Shown: positions 1-12,300 of the stretch, piece by piece
Position numbering within the stretch: position 1 is the first letter of the stretch
Layout: every line of letters begins with the position of its first letter
Notes under the pieces: model-generated
The model's database searches: none
Seen by the model: only the letters and a program-made list of their open reading frames with translations
What the model was told of the DNA's origin: nothing
Source: Mortierella alpina
Taxonomy: Eukaryota; Mortierellomycota; Mortierellomycetes; Mortierellales; Mortierellaceae
DNA length: 64,000 nt
NCBI GenBank assembly: GCA_029449245.1
Contig: JANATF010000001.1
Span: 930,001-994,000, forward strand
Direction: 5' to 3'
Program-made: the position numbers and the translations under genes

Positions 1-3000
1 GGATCAGTCCTGGCCGTCACTAAGATCTCGCCATCCAAATCTCTCGTCTCGGTAATATCCTTCACCACGCGGACAACGCCCTCGACGATGCCTGGGCAGC
101 ATGACACTCCCTTGAGGACACCAGGCTCTGGTGGACCGTTCGAATCCTCGGCATCCTTGAGGAGATCGAGATCGGCCAGGATGTGCGGGTACCACATGTA
201 TACACCTGCAGCGCCGCGGGTGACAAAGCGCTCTGGTGGGGCATTGGCATCTGCAACATAGCCATCAAACTCGGTCTTGCGGAGGTTTGTCAGAGCTTTG
301 AGGTCCCTGGAGACTGCACGGCCATCCACATAAGAAAGGAGCTCCTCTGTTGTGAGGTAAAAGACATCCTGCTCCTTATCGAGGGCACCGAGCGCAACTA
401 GCTGGTGACCCATTCCACGGAAGATGCGACGCATGACTCCAAAGACTTTGGAGCGAGCGAAGCGGAGGTTCTCGCGATGCTTGACCACTCGGCGAGTGTT
501 ACGGAGGAGCCACATGAAAATCACGAGCTGGGTTCCCTTTAGTTTCTGGTGGACGAGCGCCTCGGCCGCCGCGCGGATCTGCTGCTCGCGCTTGTCGAGG
601 TCCTCAACTTCGTAAGCTCTTGTGCGCACGTATCCTGCGATGGCGTCAATTACGAAGGCTGGAATGGGAAGGAATCAAAATGTGTCAATAAAAAAAGCGA
701 TTCGTCCTAGAAATATCAACAGAGTTGTAATGGGTTGCTCCTTACCAGGATCATCGTTCAAGTCCTTCTCTTCCAGCTTGAGTTCATTGATGCACCGGAA
801 TCCATAAGAGTCCAAGAACTCCAAGATCATGGCCAAGACATCGGCCACGACCTGGACTGGGGGCTGCTCAGTGCCTGGCTCAGTCACTCTTAGACCAGCT
901 AACAGCTCACTCGCCTTGACAAATGACAGCTTGAGAATCGTCGACCGCAAGATCCAATGGTTCTCCTCCGGCTTGATGGCCTTCAGAATCTCGTCCTTGT
1001 GACCAGTGAACCAGATACCTAGAGCCGGGTATTCGATCGTGCTGTCAATTGATTTTGCAATCTCCATCAACATCTTTGTAGGCTTTGCAGACTCGACGTC
1101 CTCGCCGCAGAGTAGGTCGTTCTGGAGCGAGTCCACCGCAGCGGCATCGGCAGCAGCAACAGCGGCCTCCTCGGCTGTGGGAGCAGCCCCACTGTTAGCG
1201 CTAACGGACGCCTTGGCCTTGGGCTCGACTAGGTGCTTGGCGATGAACGACTTGAGTGTACCAAAAAATCCCATCACGAGTAGGTCGTTGATTACAGGTG
1301 CCTTCCAATCCCGCAAAAGCGCACTGGCATTGCGCTTGTAATAGACTGAGATCTCCTCGAGTGACATGCTTGAGAAGTCCATCTCACGCCCAGCGCTGTA
1401 GAATACATCGAAGGTGGCAAAGAACTTGTTGACGATCCTGTCAATGTTGCGGTAGGCTGACAAGTACTTGAGCACGAGATTCGTCCGGTGCCAGGCATTG
1501 AACTTGGGCCGAGCATCGAGAATCTTTTTGAATTCCTTCTCCATGTCAGCATTGCCTTCTTGTCCTTGCTTCACACCCATCATCGTTTCCATATGCTTAG
1601 GGTCCGAAAATTTTCCGAGAGGAGCCAGGAGTAAGAGCCGGTACCAGTTCATGAGGTTGTAGTAAACATTGCCGCGAATGTAACCCAGCAAGTTTACCAG
1701 AGCATCCTCGTTGGCCTGCATCAGGTTTTTAGGCGTGCCCAGGAACGCGAGCATGGTTTCGTAGACGATACGGTAATTGTACGAGGCAAAGGAAAACGTC
1801 AGAGGCGTGGTCACGCCAGAGTAGGACTCGACAATGTTGGAATTATCCCAGAGAGTGACGTTCATGCCCTGTGGAGCTGCCAAGGAGTCCATGGCCCGGC
1901 TGGCAATTGAAGTAAGGTCAAATAGTTCATTCTTGCCTTTGCCTTTGGTCTCTTTGTCATTGGGGGACTCAGACGAGTCCGTGGACCCAGTTGAGATGTG
2001 CGACTCGGGCAGGGTTTCTGATGACGACTCGGACTTGCGGGATGGGTCGGTTGCAATGAAAAAAGAAGCTGGTGGCAAATTGACGATGGGGCGTACTTGC
2101 AGGCAGTAGAGCATGGAATCTTCCTCTTGGAAGGCCCACTCAAAATCGACAGGCGTTCCTATCAAGGACTCCAGTCCAGATACAGTGGCTCCAACAGCTC
2201 GAGCACGATCGTGGGTAAGCGCAGCTGCGCTGACTTTGGGTTCCGGCACTTCGACGGCGATCAGGCCAGTCGCATCGGCTCCATCAGTGCCACCGCCGTT
2301 GCGTATCCACATCTTCGGCTTGGGCACCAACGTCTCCTTGACCTTTCCATTTAAGCCACGCTCAACCTCGAAAGAATCGGGCTCAGCGGCGCCACTGACG
2401 AGCGCTTCTCCTTGGCCCCAGACGGCTTCGACAAGAGCTACATGGGCACTGATGGGATTGAGAGGGTGACGTGAGAACGCAACGCCGGCACACTCCGAGT
2501 CCACCATGATCTGAACAACGACGCCCATGCGAACATTGTTGACGGGTAGACCGCAAGCCAAACGATGCGACATAACGCGTGGAGCAAAGGCCGATAGCCA
2601 ACACTTTTTGAGCGCGGTCACGATCTCGTCCATGGACTGGCGGTAGAGGAACGAGTCGAACTGGCCCGCGAACGAGTGTGAGACCGAGTCCTCATCTGCA
2701 CCAGAGGATCGCACTGCAAAGTAGGGCTTGGCGGTAGAAGACGAGGTTGACGTGGAGGCGAGGTATGCCACCAGTCCGGTCAATTCCTGCAGCATTGTGG
2801 CCGACAGCTGAGCCGTCATGATCTTCTGGGTCAAAGATGTATGAAAGGCCTCGAGACCCTCAGTGGTGGTGATATGCGGTGCGATTTGTGAATCCAGATA
2901 ATTCTCTTTTAAGAAAGCCTTGAAAGCCTCTGTGGAGACACAGAACCAAGCCGGGACGGAGGCACGAACGCCAGGTACTCGGCTGACTAAGTTGGTGAGG

Positions 3001-5554
3001 GTAGCCATGTTCTTTGCCTTTCCTCCACCGAACTGGGCCAGGAGTTTGGCGTCGTGCCAAGCGAACAGGAAGTGGTTCTGCACTGGGTCCGAGAACTTGA
3101 AGCGCTGGTTCATAGGGACGAAGGACGGAGCCACTGCATTGGTGAGAGTGTTGCGAGCGACAAGTTCGAGTGAGCTTGCAGAATTCTTAAGCGACGTCGA
3201 GGTAATGCCTCTTCGCAGACTGTCGTTCACGGTGCCTGAGATGTCTCCACGTTGAACAACCACTTTATCAGAGGCCTTCTTGCCCTTGATCATTTTTGTT
3301 AATGCCATGGTGTTGATCTTGGAGGCATGGCGCTTGTCTCGGGGCAGTTGGCGGAAGACGTGAAGCTCATCAACGGGCACATCGAATGTCTCTTGAAGGT
3401 GCTCCAGGATCAAAGTATGAGCGGCGAGGGCGAGGCCGTTTGGCGCCTCCACAAACAAGGCAGGCTTTCCGGCGGTTCCAGAAGGCATGAAGACCACGTA
3501 GGTTACACCATGTGAAGGTCCAAAGGCCTCGAGCACAGAGCGTTCAATGGCAATCGGCCAGTAACGGAGAGAATGCAGGCTGCCTTCAACACCGGTATCC
3601 TCGCTGTTCTCCTTGATGACCCAAGAAGCCCTTCCGACCAGCCAGAGTCTATGGGCACTGTCGAGATAGCCGCAATCACCAGTTCGGAGCCAGATTCGAT
3701 CCTTTCCACCATTGATCTCGGAAGGCTTCTCGTGGATAATACGCTCATCATCAGATGTTGTGGTGATGTGGACATGCGGGCCAGAAACGACAATTTCTCC
3801 GATATGACCGAGGTCCAGAAACTGCTTTCCGTCCTCTTCCTCACCATCCAGGGGTGCAATGGCCGTGAGCGAGAATCCACCATCCAAGTTGATATGGCCG
3901 ACACAGATCGCATTGACATTTCCTCCTTCAAACCCAGACTCCGAGTCCGGCGAGCTGAAATCCAGTCTTGAAATCCTGTTGGAAGCCTTGGTTGATTGCG
4001 GGGACGTCAGCGAATGATCGGTCGAGGAAGGGTTGGCCTCAAGAAGTATGCGCTCCTCCACCCGAATCTTGGAAATAGGCTCAGCTTCACTGGCGCCATA
4101 AAAGATAAACGCTGCGCCCTTGACGCCTCTGCGCATGATGTCCAGTTCTGATGAAAAGACAGGTGCGCCACCTAAGCAGAGCACGCGGACTGGAAGTGGA
4201 TTGACGAACTTGCCGTGCTGATCCACGCCGCCAGTCTGCTCTAGATGCTGGAGGAGGCGGAGAAAGAAGGCTGGGGAACCAAAGGCTACCTGAACATTAT
4301 GGCGGATCATTGCCTGAAGCAAGGGACCGGGGTTGACTCCCGCAGGGTTGAAGTTGTCTGGGATCAGGGTCGTGTAACCGAGCATGATTTGGCCGAAGAT
4401 GAAGACAGGCAAGTTGGTGATGGATTTGACGGACCTATGCGACGACGTAGCAGGAGTGCTGAATGAGGACTCGGGCGACTCTGATGGCTTTGCAGAGGCA
4501 GATGTTGATGGGAACTCTGTTTTGCACGCCTTGATCTCTCTCTGGCAGAAGACTGCGATCGTCTGGGCTCGAAGGTAGTCGTGAGATCTGCGGATGGGCT
4601 TTGGGTTCCCTGTGGAGCCTGTGGTGAAGGAAAGTAAGGCAGTGGTGTCACCGGCGACAGATGTCACCGGAATGGTTTTGGGAGCCATGGCTAGAACCTT
4701 CTTGCTAAGATACGGCAGATCGAGAGGGGCGAATGGTTAGGCTGTGAGCGTACGACTTCGAAAAAGAAAACTTACTGGACGTTGGAAATCAACGCTGACT
4801 TGGACATACTCGACGTTGACGGGTATTTCTACCACGTTGGGGATTTTCTTCAAGGCCGGGACGGCCCTAGAAAGGATCCACTTCTTGAACGTTGTGAGCT
4901 TCATGTTGGTAACAATGTGGGTGATCGGCAGGACTGACTCAATGCATACGTTCATCTTTGCTCTCTCCATGAACGGGTCTAGTAGAATAAGAGTTGCGCC
5001 CAAAGACAGACATGCGATGGATCCAACAAAGAAATCGACCCCCAGGGACGACAAGATCAGAACCTTGTCGCCTTGTCCTAGAGCTTTGCTCTTTCCGCTG
5101 CTGTTGCTCTTGACGCCCTCCTTTGCCAGGATTTGGGTGAAATGACTGATCCGACTGCACAGCTCGTTAAACGAGACGCTGGGCTTGTCTGGATCTGTGA
5201 AGATGAAGCAGTCGGGTGATGGCTCGTTGGTGGGCAGGGTAGCACGAAGGTGCTCGAACATGGCGTTGAATAAACTGCAGAGGTTGCCGTTAAGCTCCTC
5301 GGTCGTTGGCGCTCTTTCAAGACTCCATCGAAAGATGTCTGGGAACCCCTCCGACAGAAAGTTGTGGAGCTGTGAGATGGCGATGGTTTTGGCAGGCTCT
5401 GCTGTTCGCGTGGCAGCGGCGGGTGCCTAAGAGCGGACGGTTGTTTAGTTGCACCTCGTTAATAACATGGAAAGCAGAGAGGACAGAGAGACCGTTTCAC
5501 AAGGACTCGCAGGATGACAAGACGGCCGTGTACCTCTAGAACGGCGGGACTCAT
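1..5554 (-). CDS. AMP-binding (OleC-like) / PEP-synthase-like fusion enzyme, 3' end off window
   Basis: Spliced model: exons 5554-5534, 5426-4776, 4700-746 and 658 to the left edge, all in frame, giving about 1,761 residues in the window. The N-terminal third is an ANL adenylating domain. It has a TTGSTGNPKP loop near 4620, a YGASEAEPIS motif near 4100, an RTGD motif near 3690 and an RDKRHASKI C-terminal motif near 3330, most like OleC beta-lactone synthetases. From about 3120 to 2070 follows a PEP-synthase/PPDK N-terminal ATP-grasp domain: GGGKAKNMATL, RSSGADEDS...FAGQFDSF, and LQVRPI at its end. A long helical region follows. The start of the swivelling phosphohistidine domain (CCPGIVEGVVRVV) lies at the left edge. 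The catalytic His would be outside the window. Family knowledge: these domains adenylate carboxylates and transfer phosphate through His, as in PEP synthase or rifampin phosphotransferase. The substrate is unknown. The acceptor at 4701 (CAAG) is non-ideal, so that junction is the least certain. Confidence 0.85.
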
Positions 5555-8500
5555 AGCGATGGGTGTGGACAGCAGGGAGGTGGGCGGGAGGGTGTGACCA
5601 GGATGTGCTGAAGGGTAAGAGGAGAGAAGGCAGCAGACGGAGAGCAAGACGGAAGAAGATGCAGGCGGTGTTGGGAGGAGAGATGGAAAGAGTGCAGACA
5701 AGAAGTGAGGAGTGATGAGGCAGAGGTGGACTTTTGTTGTGCTCCCTTATAGTCTGACTGCCTGAGTCTGTTTCGAGGGGTGTGAGATCATATCGCACCC
5801 ATCCTGCCTTCCCGAGTGCGTGGCCGGCTGCTCTTCTCTCCGTGATCCTCTCTCATCCACACACACACTCTCTCTTTTCTCGCCCCTCCGCAGTTGTCCG
5901 TCATAGTAACAAACGCTGAAGGATACAGTTGACAGCAGGTTGTGTTATCGATAGCACTCCGATTCATTCAGTAGACTCAATGCAAAAGATAAGCAAAGTG
6001 CAATGGGTACTGAGGTTACCTTAATACTGAAATACCTTAACGTCGGTTTAGGTGCAAACCTTGAAGGAAAACGATCAGTGCGCGCATCTTCGACGGTCTT
6101 TTTCATATGTCAAGAACTTCTATCAACTCAGCGACACACGCAAAACAAAAAACACCCAAACAAACAAACAAACGAGTACCTCAGACCATGTATCTGTACC
6201 ATGCGTTAGTTTGGTCTTTCCTCGTTCCTTTATTTCGTTCGTCCTAATGCGGTCGATTCCCGCTCCACCGCTCATTCCTATGAGCAGCTGTTGGGACTAA
6301 ACCTCATTTGGCGCTGCGAACCAACAGACCACCTCTTCTTTTTTTATCGCTGCTTGGCGAAGTGTAGCACACGTGCGATGAACACACGGAGCATGTACCG
6401 TCTATACATCTTTTTTTTTTTGCCGCCTCTCGCGAAAGATACGTAACAGCCTCCTCCTAACTGAGATCCGATTAAGCGAGATATATTAACCCAGTATCTG
6501 GCCCTAGCATTTATACATTCAAACCAGTCTGCGCCCACGGAAGCACTTGTCCACTGTGTGCCTGTAATCTTGCTGATCAAAATATCGCACCAAAAAGAAT
6601 GAAGCGCTATGCGTCAGAGCACTTTGCATGGGAAGAAAATGGTTGCGGTACTTCAAAGATGGTTATTTTTTTGTCAGTCTCCACAACTCTAAACGCGCCT
6701 CTCCCACCTGGAATCTGATGCCACCAGAGACGGGCGCCAGATGTTGGGCTCTGATTTATCTTCTCTCCCTTGTTGTCGCTTCAATGCATACCAGTGGGAG
6801 CAACACCTAGCGGCTCCATTCTGCTTCTTAAGAAAAATAGAAAAATGCAATAGAGAAGACATCTGAGGCGCATCTACAGAACCTAAAGATCATTTTGATG
6901 GTTAAGTCATCATCTAATAACTGAATTATGGACCAACCTCAAAAATATGTGTTACAACGCTCATCTTGGACCGAAACACAGGCTTGAAAGGAGTTGGCGC
7001 ACTACATGTGATGTGATGCTTGGTCACCAGTAAATCATAAAGACTTCCTAGAGACGCCTCGTTCATTCAAAAGACAAGCTGGTGTTGAAATGGTGCAGCA
7101 TGCTCGATGAGCAGCAGGTACAGAGTGGACGTAACAGAATAATAAAAGCTGTGGTCAAAAATGTACATCCGAGTACTTCCAATGCATAGTATGATTCGGC
7201 CTCTGTTAGCGAGGTCCGTTCAACCAAGATCATCCTTGGTCCTGCTCGGTCTATTTGCCTACTTGGTTGAGCACTCACAAGACTTGTCACACCGCGCTGT
7301 CAGAATTTCGGTCGCCATGGCTCTATTTTTTTTCGATATTGATAGTCTATCTGGAACCGGATAACCTGCATGATTTACTCTCAGCAGAGGTCCCATACTC
7401 ATTACCCTGTACCGTCGCTTCGAAATGTGTTCTCAGGTACGACGTACAGTACTGACCCTTAGTGATTATATACATGGGGTACGTACTTTCCATGGTGCGA
7501 CGTTCGCACTTTAGAACCTCGGCAAATACCACTGCCGATCGATCGCGAGCAGGTCCAGCACACAGTACGCTTGCGAGGTATCCGGACGCCGAGCTGAGTT
7601 GATAGGCCGCTCGGAAGAATGAATATGGTCCTTTGATGTGTAAGGCATCGCCGAACACATACGGAGTGTCTATGCAGCCACTAGGAGAGGCGGCACAATG
7701 CGCGATTTTAGTGGATCATTGCCCGCTTCAAAGTCTCTGTCTCGAGAGTCGGTGATAACAATGTTTGCGCCGTGTACTGTGCGCGTAATGAAGCATTCAT
7801 ATGTCTTTCGATATATAAGTAAAGTAAGGGGTCTTGAGGTGAAGTCGCCTCATCTGTGTTAAGTCCATCTGAAATCGGCTATTCAACCTCTCATCCCGTA
7901 ACCCATTAACGTATCGTCGACACTGGCCAATGGTCATTCTTTCCTTTCGGGTAAAGCCTCCATACAAACGCTGTTTTACAGACCATCGATCGAGAACACA
8001 CGTCGTTGCCGGTTTCATTAAGCACCCAGTGAGCAGAACAATAATTGTTTAAAGTAAGGCCTTTGGTTGCGCATCAATGGAAATATGAAATGGCTTTATC
8101 AACGGAAGAAAACACACAAACACAAGTCTCTCTATCCTTCACCACCCATTGGTGCTCCAGTTTCGCCTAGAGACCGAAGGACAATGATGTACGGAGAATA
8201 TACGACCCGAGCCATGCACTATTCACACCTATAGTGGCGTGAGTGGGTCAGCCGATGGGCTCGGCGCATTTGATCCTCACGGCTGGATGAGAATACTCTC
8301 TCTCACACACACTGAGCAATATTATCATTGCATGTGCTTAAGTATAGGAAACCGGATGGTTTGCAGAGGTTTCTATATCCATTGGGCTGAAGCTTCGATG
8401 GAGGGAGCGGGCTTGGCGCCCAATCGCGAGTTAAACATGCCCGAATACAGTTGCGACTACGCAACGCAGCATTGCTACGCTCAAAGCCCACTCCTCATTC

Positions 8501-9308
8501 ATTAGACTAGCGCGTGCCTATGTGCACAAAAACCTGTCGATGTTGACGAGACGCGTGAATCCAACAAACACAACTTTATGAAGCGTTGCTGGAGTGCAGA
8601 GATGTTACGGGTGGTTACGCAGATTGACATGATGCGTTGCAGTCAAACACGCCTGGTGTGCCTGGCTGAGGGTCGCAGGTGTCCTTTAACCGACAATCGT
8701 TTTTCATATAGTATAGTGCAGAGGACTTTGTGGCTGCAGTTCGGTAGATCCTGTGTCTCTGGTCCAAGTCTTTGCAACGAAACGAAGCTCTGTTGGCACT
8801 CGACTCGGATTCGAAGACACGACCAGGGTCAAGGACTAATCAGCGCGTATCTGGCTCACTCATTTTTCCTTCTCTCGCTCAATCTACTCAAACGTGCTTT
8901 ACAGCAACCAAGTCGTGGTCATCAAGCAGTCGTCAACTCGCATCCCACAACCGCATGTCTTGAAATGCAGCAATCCTAGCGAAGCAGTGCATTTGTTGTC
9001 CAGCAGCAGCCTTTTTTCGTAGGATGGGTGCAATTCTGCTCGCTGATTCTCACAGGCAAGATAACGACCTTTATGCGCGTCAGTTCTCACCGGCGCGTCT
9101 ATGTCTAATGGAACGTGGCAGCAAGCACCCTCAATAACAATCACATGATTTACAATTAATTGCAGATCTCTTCGCGATCAGTCATTTTTTATCTCTTGCT
9201 CGCTCCTGTTTTGCGGTCTCTGTCTTTTCTTCTTTGTCTCTCCGCTCACTCTCCCTCTTCGCCAATCCATCACCACGCACCCCAGGATTCGCAAGGGAGG
9301 AATACACC
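5555..9308. other. Long gene-poor intergenic region
   Basis: This 3.75 kb stretch lies between two divergent genes. It holds short open frames on both strands, none with recognisable domains, a biased composition or plausible splice partners. An AAAC tetranucleotide run sits at 6157-6173 and CA/CT-rich runs near 5858-5880. No tRNA- or rRNA-like segment was recognised by eye. It presumably contains the promoters of both flanking genes, MMS19 being driven from its right end. Confidence 0.5.
6157..6173. repeat. AAAC tetranucleotide microsatellite
   Basis: About four consecutive CAAA units in non-coding DNA upstream of the fusion enzyme gene. A simple repeat with no further structure. Confidence 0.8.
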
Positions 9309-12300
9309 ATGGACAGGCTTATCTCAACCTACATTCTCGCCCAGACAGACTCGCAGGAACAGGCGGATGCTGCCATTCAGGACATTGTCAAAGGTAGAGC
9401 GATCAGCAGCTAGTCAAAAAGGATGTCTTGTCATTGTGAAGTCGACAGTAGATTACTCTCTTCTTCTCCCGGCAATGCGTCTCGAAATCAAGCAAAAGCT
9501 GATCAGACTTATTCTTAAACATGACACAGATGTCGGCACGAATCCCGCCAAGCTGCTTATGCTTGTTCAAGGACTAGGAGAGTATCTGACAAGCGACGAG
9601 GCTTTTGTTCGTTCAAAAGGTACAACTTGGCTTGATTCCACAACCCACCAATCTCTGCTGGGCCCTCTTATCTGATCCTAATCCGGCGCTCGTTTCTGCC
9701 TTCTAGCCACGGCGCTGCTGTCTACAACACTCGCCACTCTCGATCAGTCCAAGGTCAACGCAAGCGCAGGTAGAGGCACTTGAGCCAACTCTATGCTCCC
9801 GCTCGCCATGTCTGTAGACTGGCTAGTATATTTACGTCCTTCGTCCTACTTTCACTATAGTCACTGTCCTTGTCGAGTTCTTCTGCGATCGTCTGACAGA
9901 CCAAGCGTGCGTGCCAGAACTGCTGAAGGGTCTGCTCGCTCTCTCCAAGTTTGACAAGTTCACTGGCGTGGATTGCGTCAAGGCCGTCAAAGCGTAAGGC
10001 TAGTGCACCGTTCAGCGGCTCTTCGTTGTGAATTATGTCTTGGCTGTATAATCACTAATCCACGGACACCTCTCGATAGCATTCTGGCCCTTGTCAATGT
10101 CCAGACATACCAGCAGACTGCCCGCCACTATGTCTTCCTGTTCTTTGAGTCGGTGATCAAGAGGTTTTCTCTCAGTAAGAAGGCATACCATTTCACCGGT
10201 TGGGCAATTGATAAGCACTCGGGAAGTTACAGGAACTGACAGCTTTTTCTGTTGATTGGAACCTTAACATTAGGCTTACGCTCAATCTCATCCGACTTTG
10301 TCTTTGGGTTCATTCAGTGCCTGGACGGAGAGAAGGATCCTCGCAACCTGATGCTGGCTTTCACTCTCATCAAGTGCATCATCCAGGAGTTTGACATTGC
10401 ACAGCACGTAGAGGTTCGTATTCCGTGCCAACTTCGGTAGTATATCACTCATGGACCCGCCACTAGCATCCGTCTCTAACTAGCAGCCCATGACACCGGT
10501 CTTTATTTTTCTGTACAGGACTTATTCGAGGTCACATTCTGCTACTTCCCCATCACATTCAGACCTCCTCCAGATGACCCTTACGGTATCACGTCAGAAC
10601 ACCTCAAGATAGGGCTACGCGACTGCCTATCAGCCACGCCTTACTTTGCTAAGTTTGCCCTGCCTTTGCTTCTGGAAAAGCTCTCATCCAGCTCAGGAAG
10701 TGCCAAGGTAACTGCAATGGACGAGGGCGATTGAGGAGAGGAGGGGTCCCGAAAAAACTGAAAATAATGGAGTTGTTAGCTGCGCTACAACTTCTAATTC
10801 TCATTGTTTTTTTGATCCGATCTAGTCATCACGAAAGACTAAACTTTAAATTGCTGTCTACGTTCGAACCCGATAGAAAGATTCCATGGAGACCATTGCA
10901 GCGTGCGCACCTGTTTACGGATCATCCGCTCTCACGCCATACGCAGAGGAACTTTGGAATGGGCTGCAGAATGAGGTATCACATACAGCTCATATCTCGA
11001 CCATACCTATACAGCACTCTATGGATTGAAGATCTCATCTCGCTTTTGCTTCTCTAGATCTTCCATGCTACAGGAGATGAATTGGAGCAGGTCGCGCTCA
11101 ACACTTTGCAGGTCATCACTACAGAATTGTCCATGGGTGTTAGCATGGGAGGATCAAACGATCCTGTGGAGAAGTTCTTGAGACCCATCATATCGGACTG
11201 TATGACTCAACTTCAGAAGCCAGAACTGAAACTGGCAAAGCCCAGCGGCAAGATTCTAAAGGCCTGTGCTATGGCCTCTGGTACGCTCCCATATTCACGC
11301 CTAGGGCACTGCTTCTCTTTTCAGACGGCCAAAGTATCTATAACTGACTGTTGCTTGTTGTGCGTGATAGATCCTGCCTGCACTGCCATTACACTGGCGG
11401 CCATCCCAACACTTCTCTCACAGTATACAACCAGCGAGCAGTCAACGAGGAAGAAAGCACTGCTAGATGTACTCCTCGACTTTCTGGAAGCTAGTAAAGT
11501 ACTCTACGGAGCAGCAGGACAGCCGTCAGAACGTAAGTCAGAAATATACATGGCTGGAGCATGGAACTTGTGAACAGGCGGATACTAACGATGGAAATGC
11601 ACTTGCCTGCCAAATAGATGATACCGATTTTGTTACCCCTCTCCTCACCTTCAAGGATCGCTTCTTCGAGTTGTTCACAAACGCCCTCATGTCTTCCAAC
11701 GAATATAATGCTTTGCGACTGGCTGGCGTGAAAGGCTTGCATGGTATGATTTTGCTCCGCGAATTTCTTTCGGAGACAGAGATTTCGTACGCCGTCCAAT
11801 ACTTCGTACGCATCGTGCTCGAAGACCCGGATACAGAGCTCCAGTAGGTTTCTTTTTCTTCATATTAGCTCAGTACGAGAAAGAATCAGGATTTGTTTGC
11901 TAACGCCGCGACTTCGACTATTGTAGAGAGACTGCACTGGACTCGCTGGCTTCGCTCGCGTTGATCATGCCTGGTGTGATTCGTTCCATGGCCTTGCCTG
12001 CACTCTTTGAAATGCTTCCAACGACGCAAAATGACATGGATGTGGATACGGTTGTTCAGAAAAAGAGTCCAGAGTACATCTTGAACGCTGTAACAAAGAT
12101 CGGATTGGAGCCTACGTTGTTCGCTGATATCGTACCACCTATTCTGGAGAAGATTGAGCTTGTATCCTCTGAATTCAGCAGTTCAAGCGCCACCTACCCA
12201 ATCGCTCTCCTCACGACACTGCTGGTGCTCGTTCGATCAAAAGCTGAGCGAAAACACTCGGATCTCCCACAGTACCTCGACAGTCTTGTACCTCGTCTCG

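Noticed and set aside
1006-2469. Plus-strand open frames inside the fusion enzyme gene
   Set aside because: They lie antisense to a continuous enzyme domain with clear motifs and have no domains of their own.
10801-10876. GTTCGAACC sequence resembling a tRNA T-arm
   Set aside because: No matching acceptor stem, D-arm or anticodon arm; it lies in an MMS19 intron.
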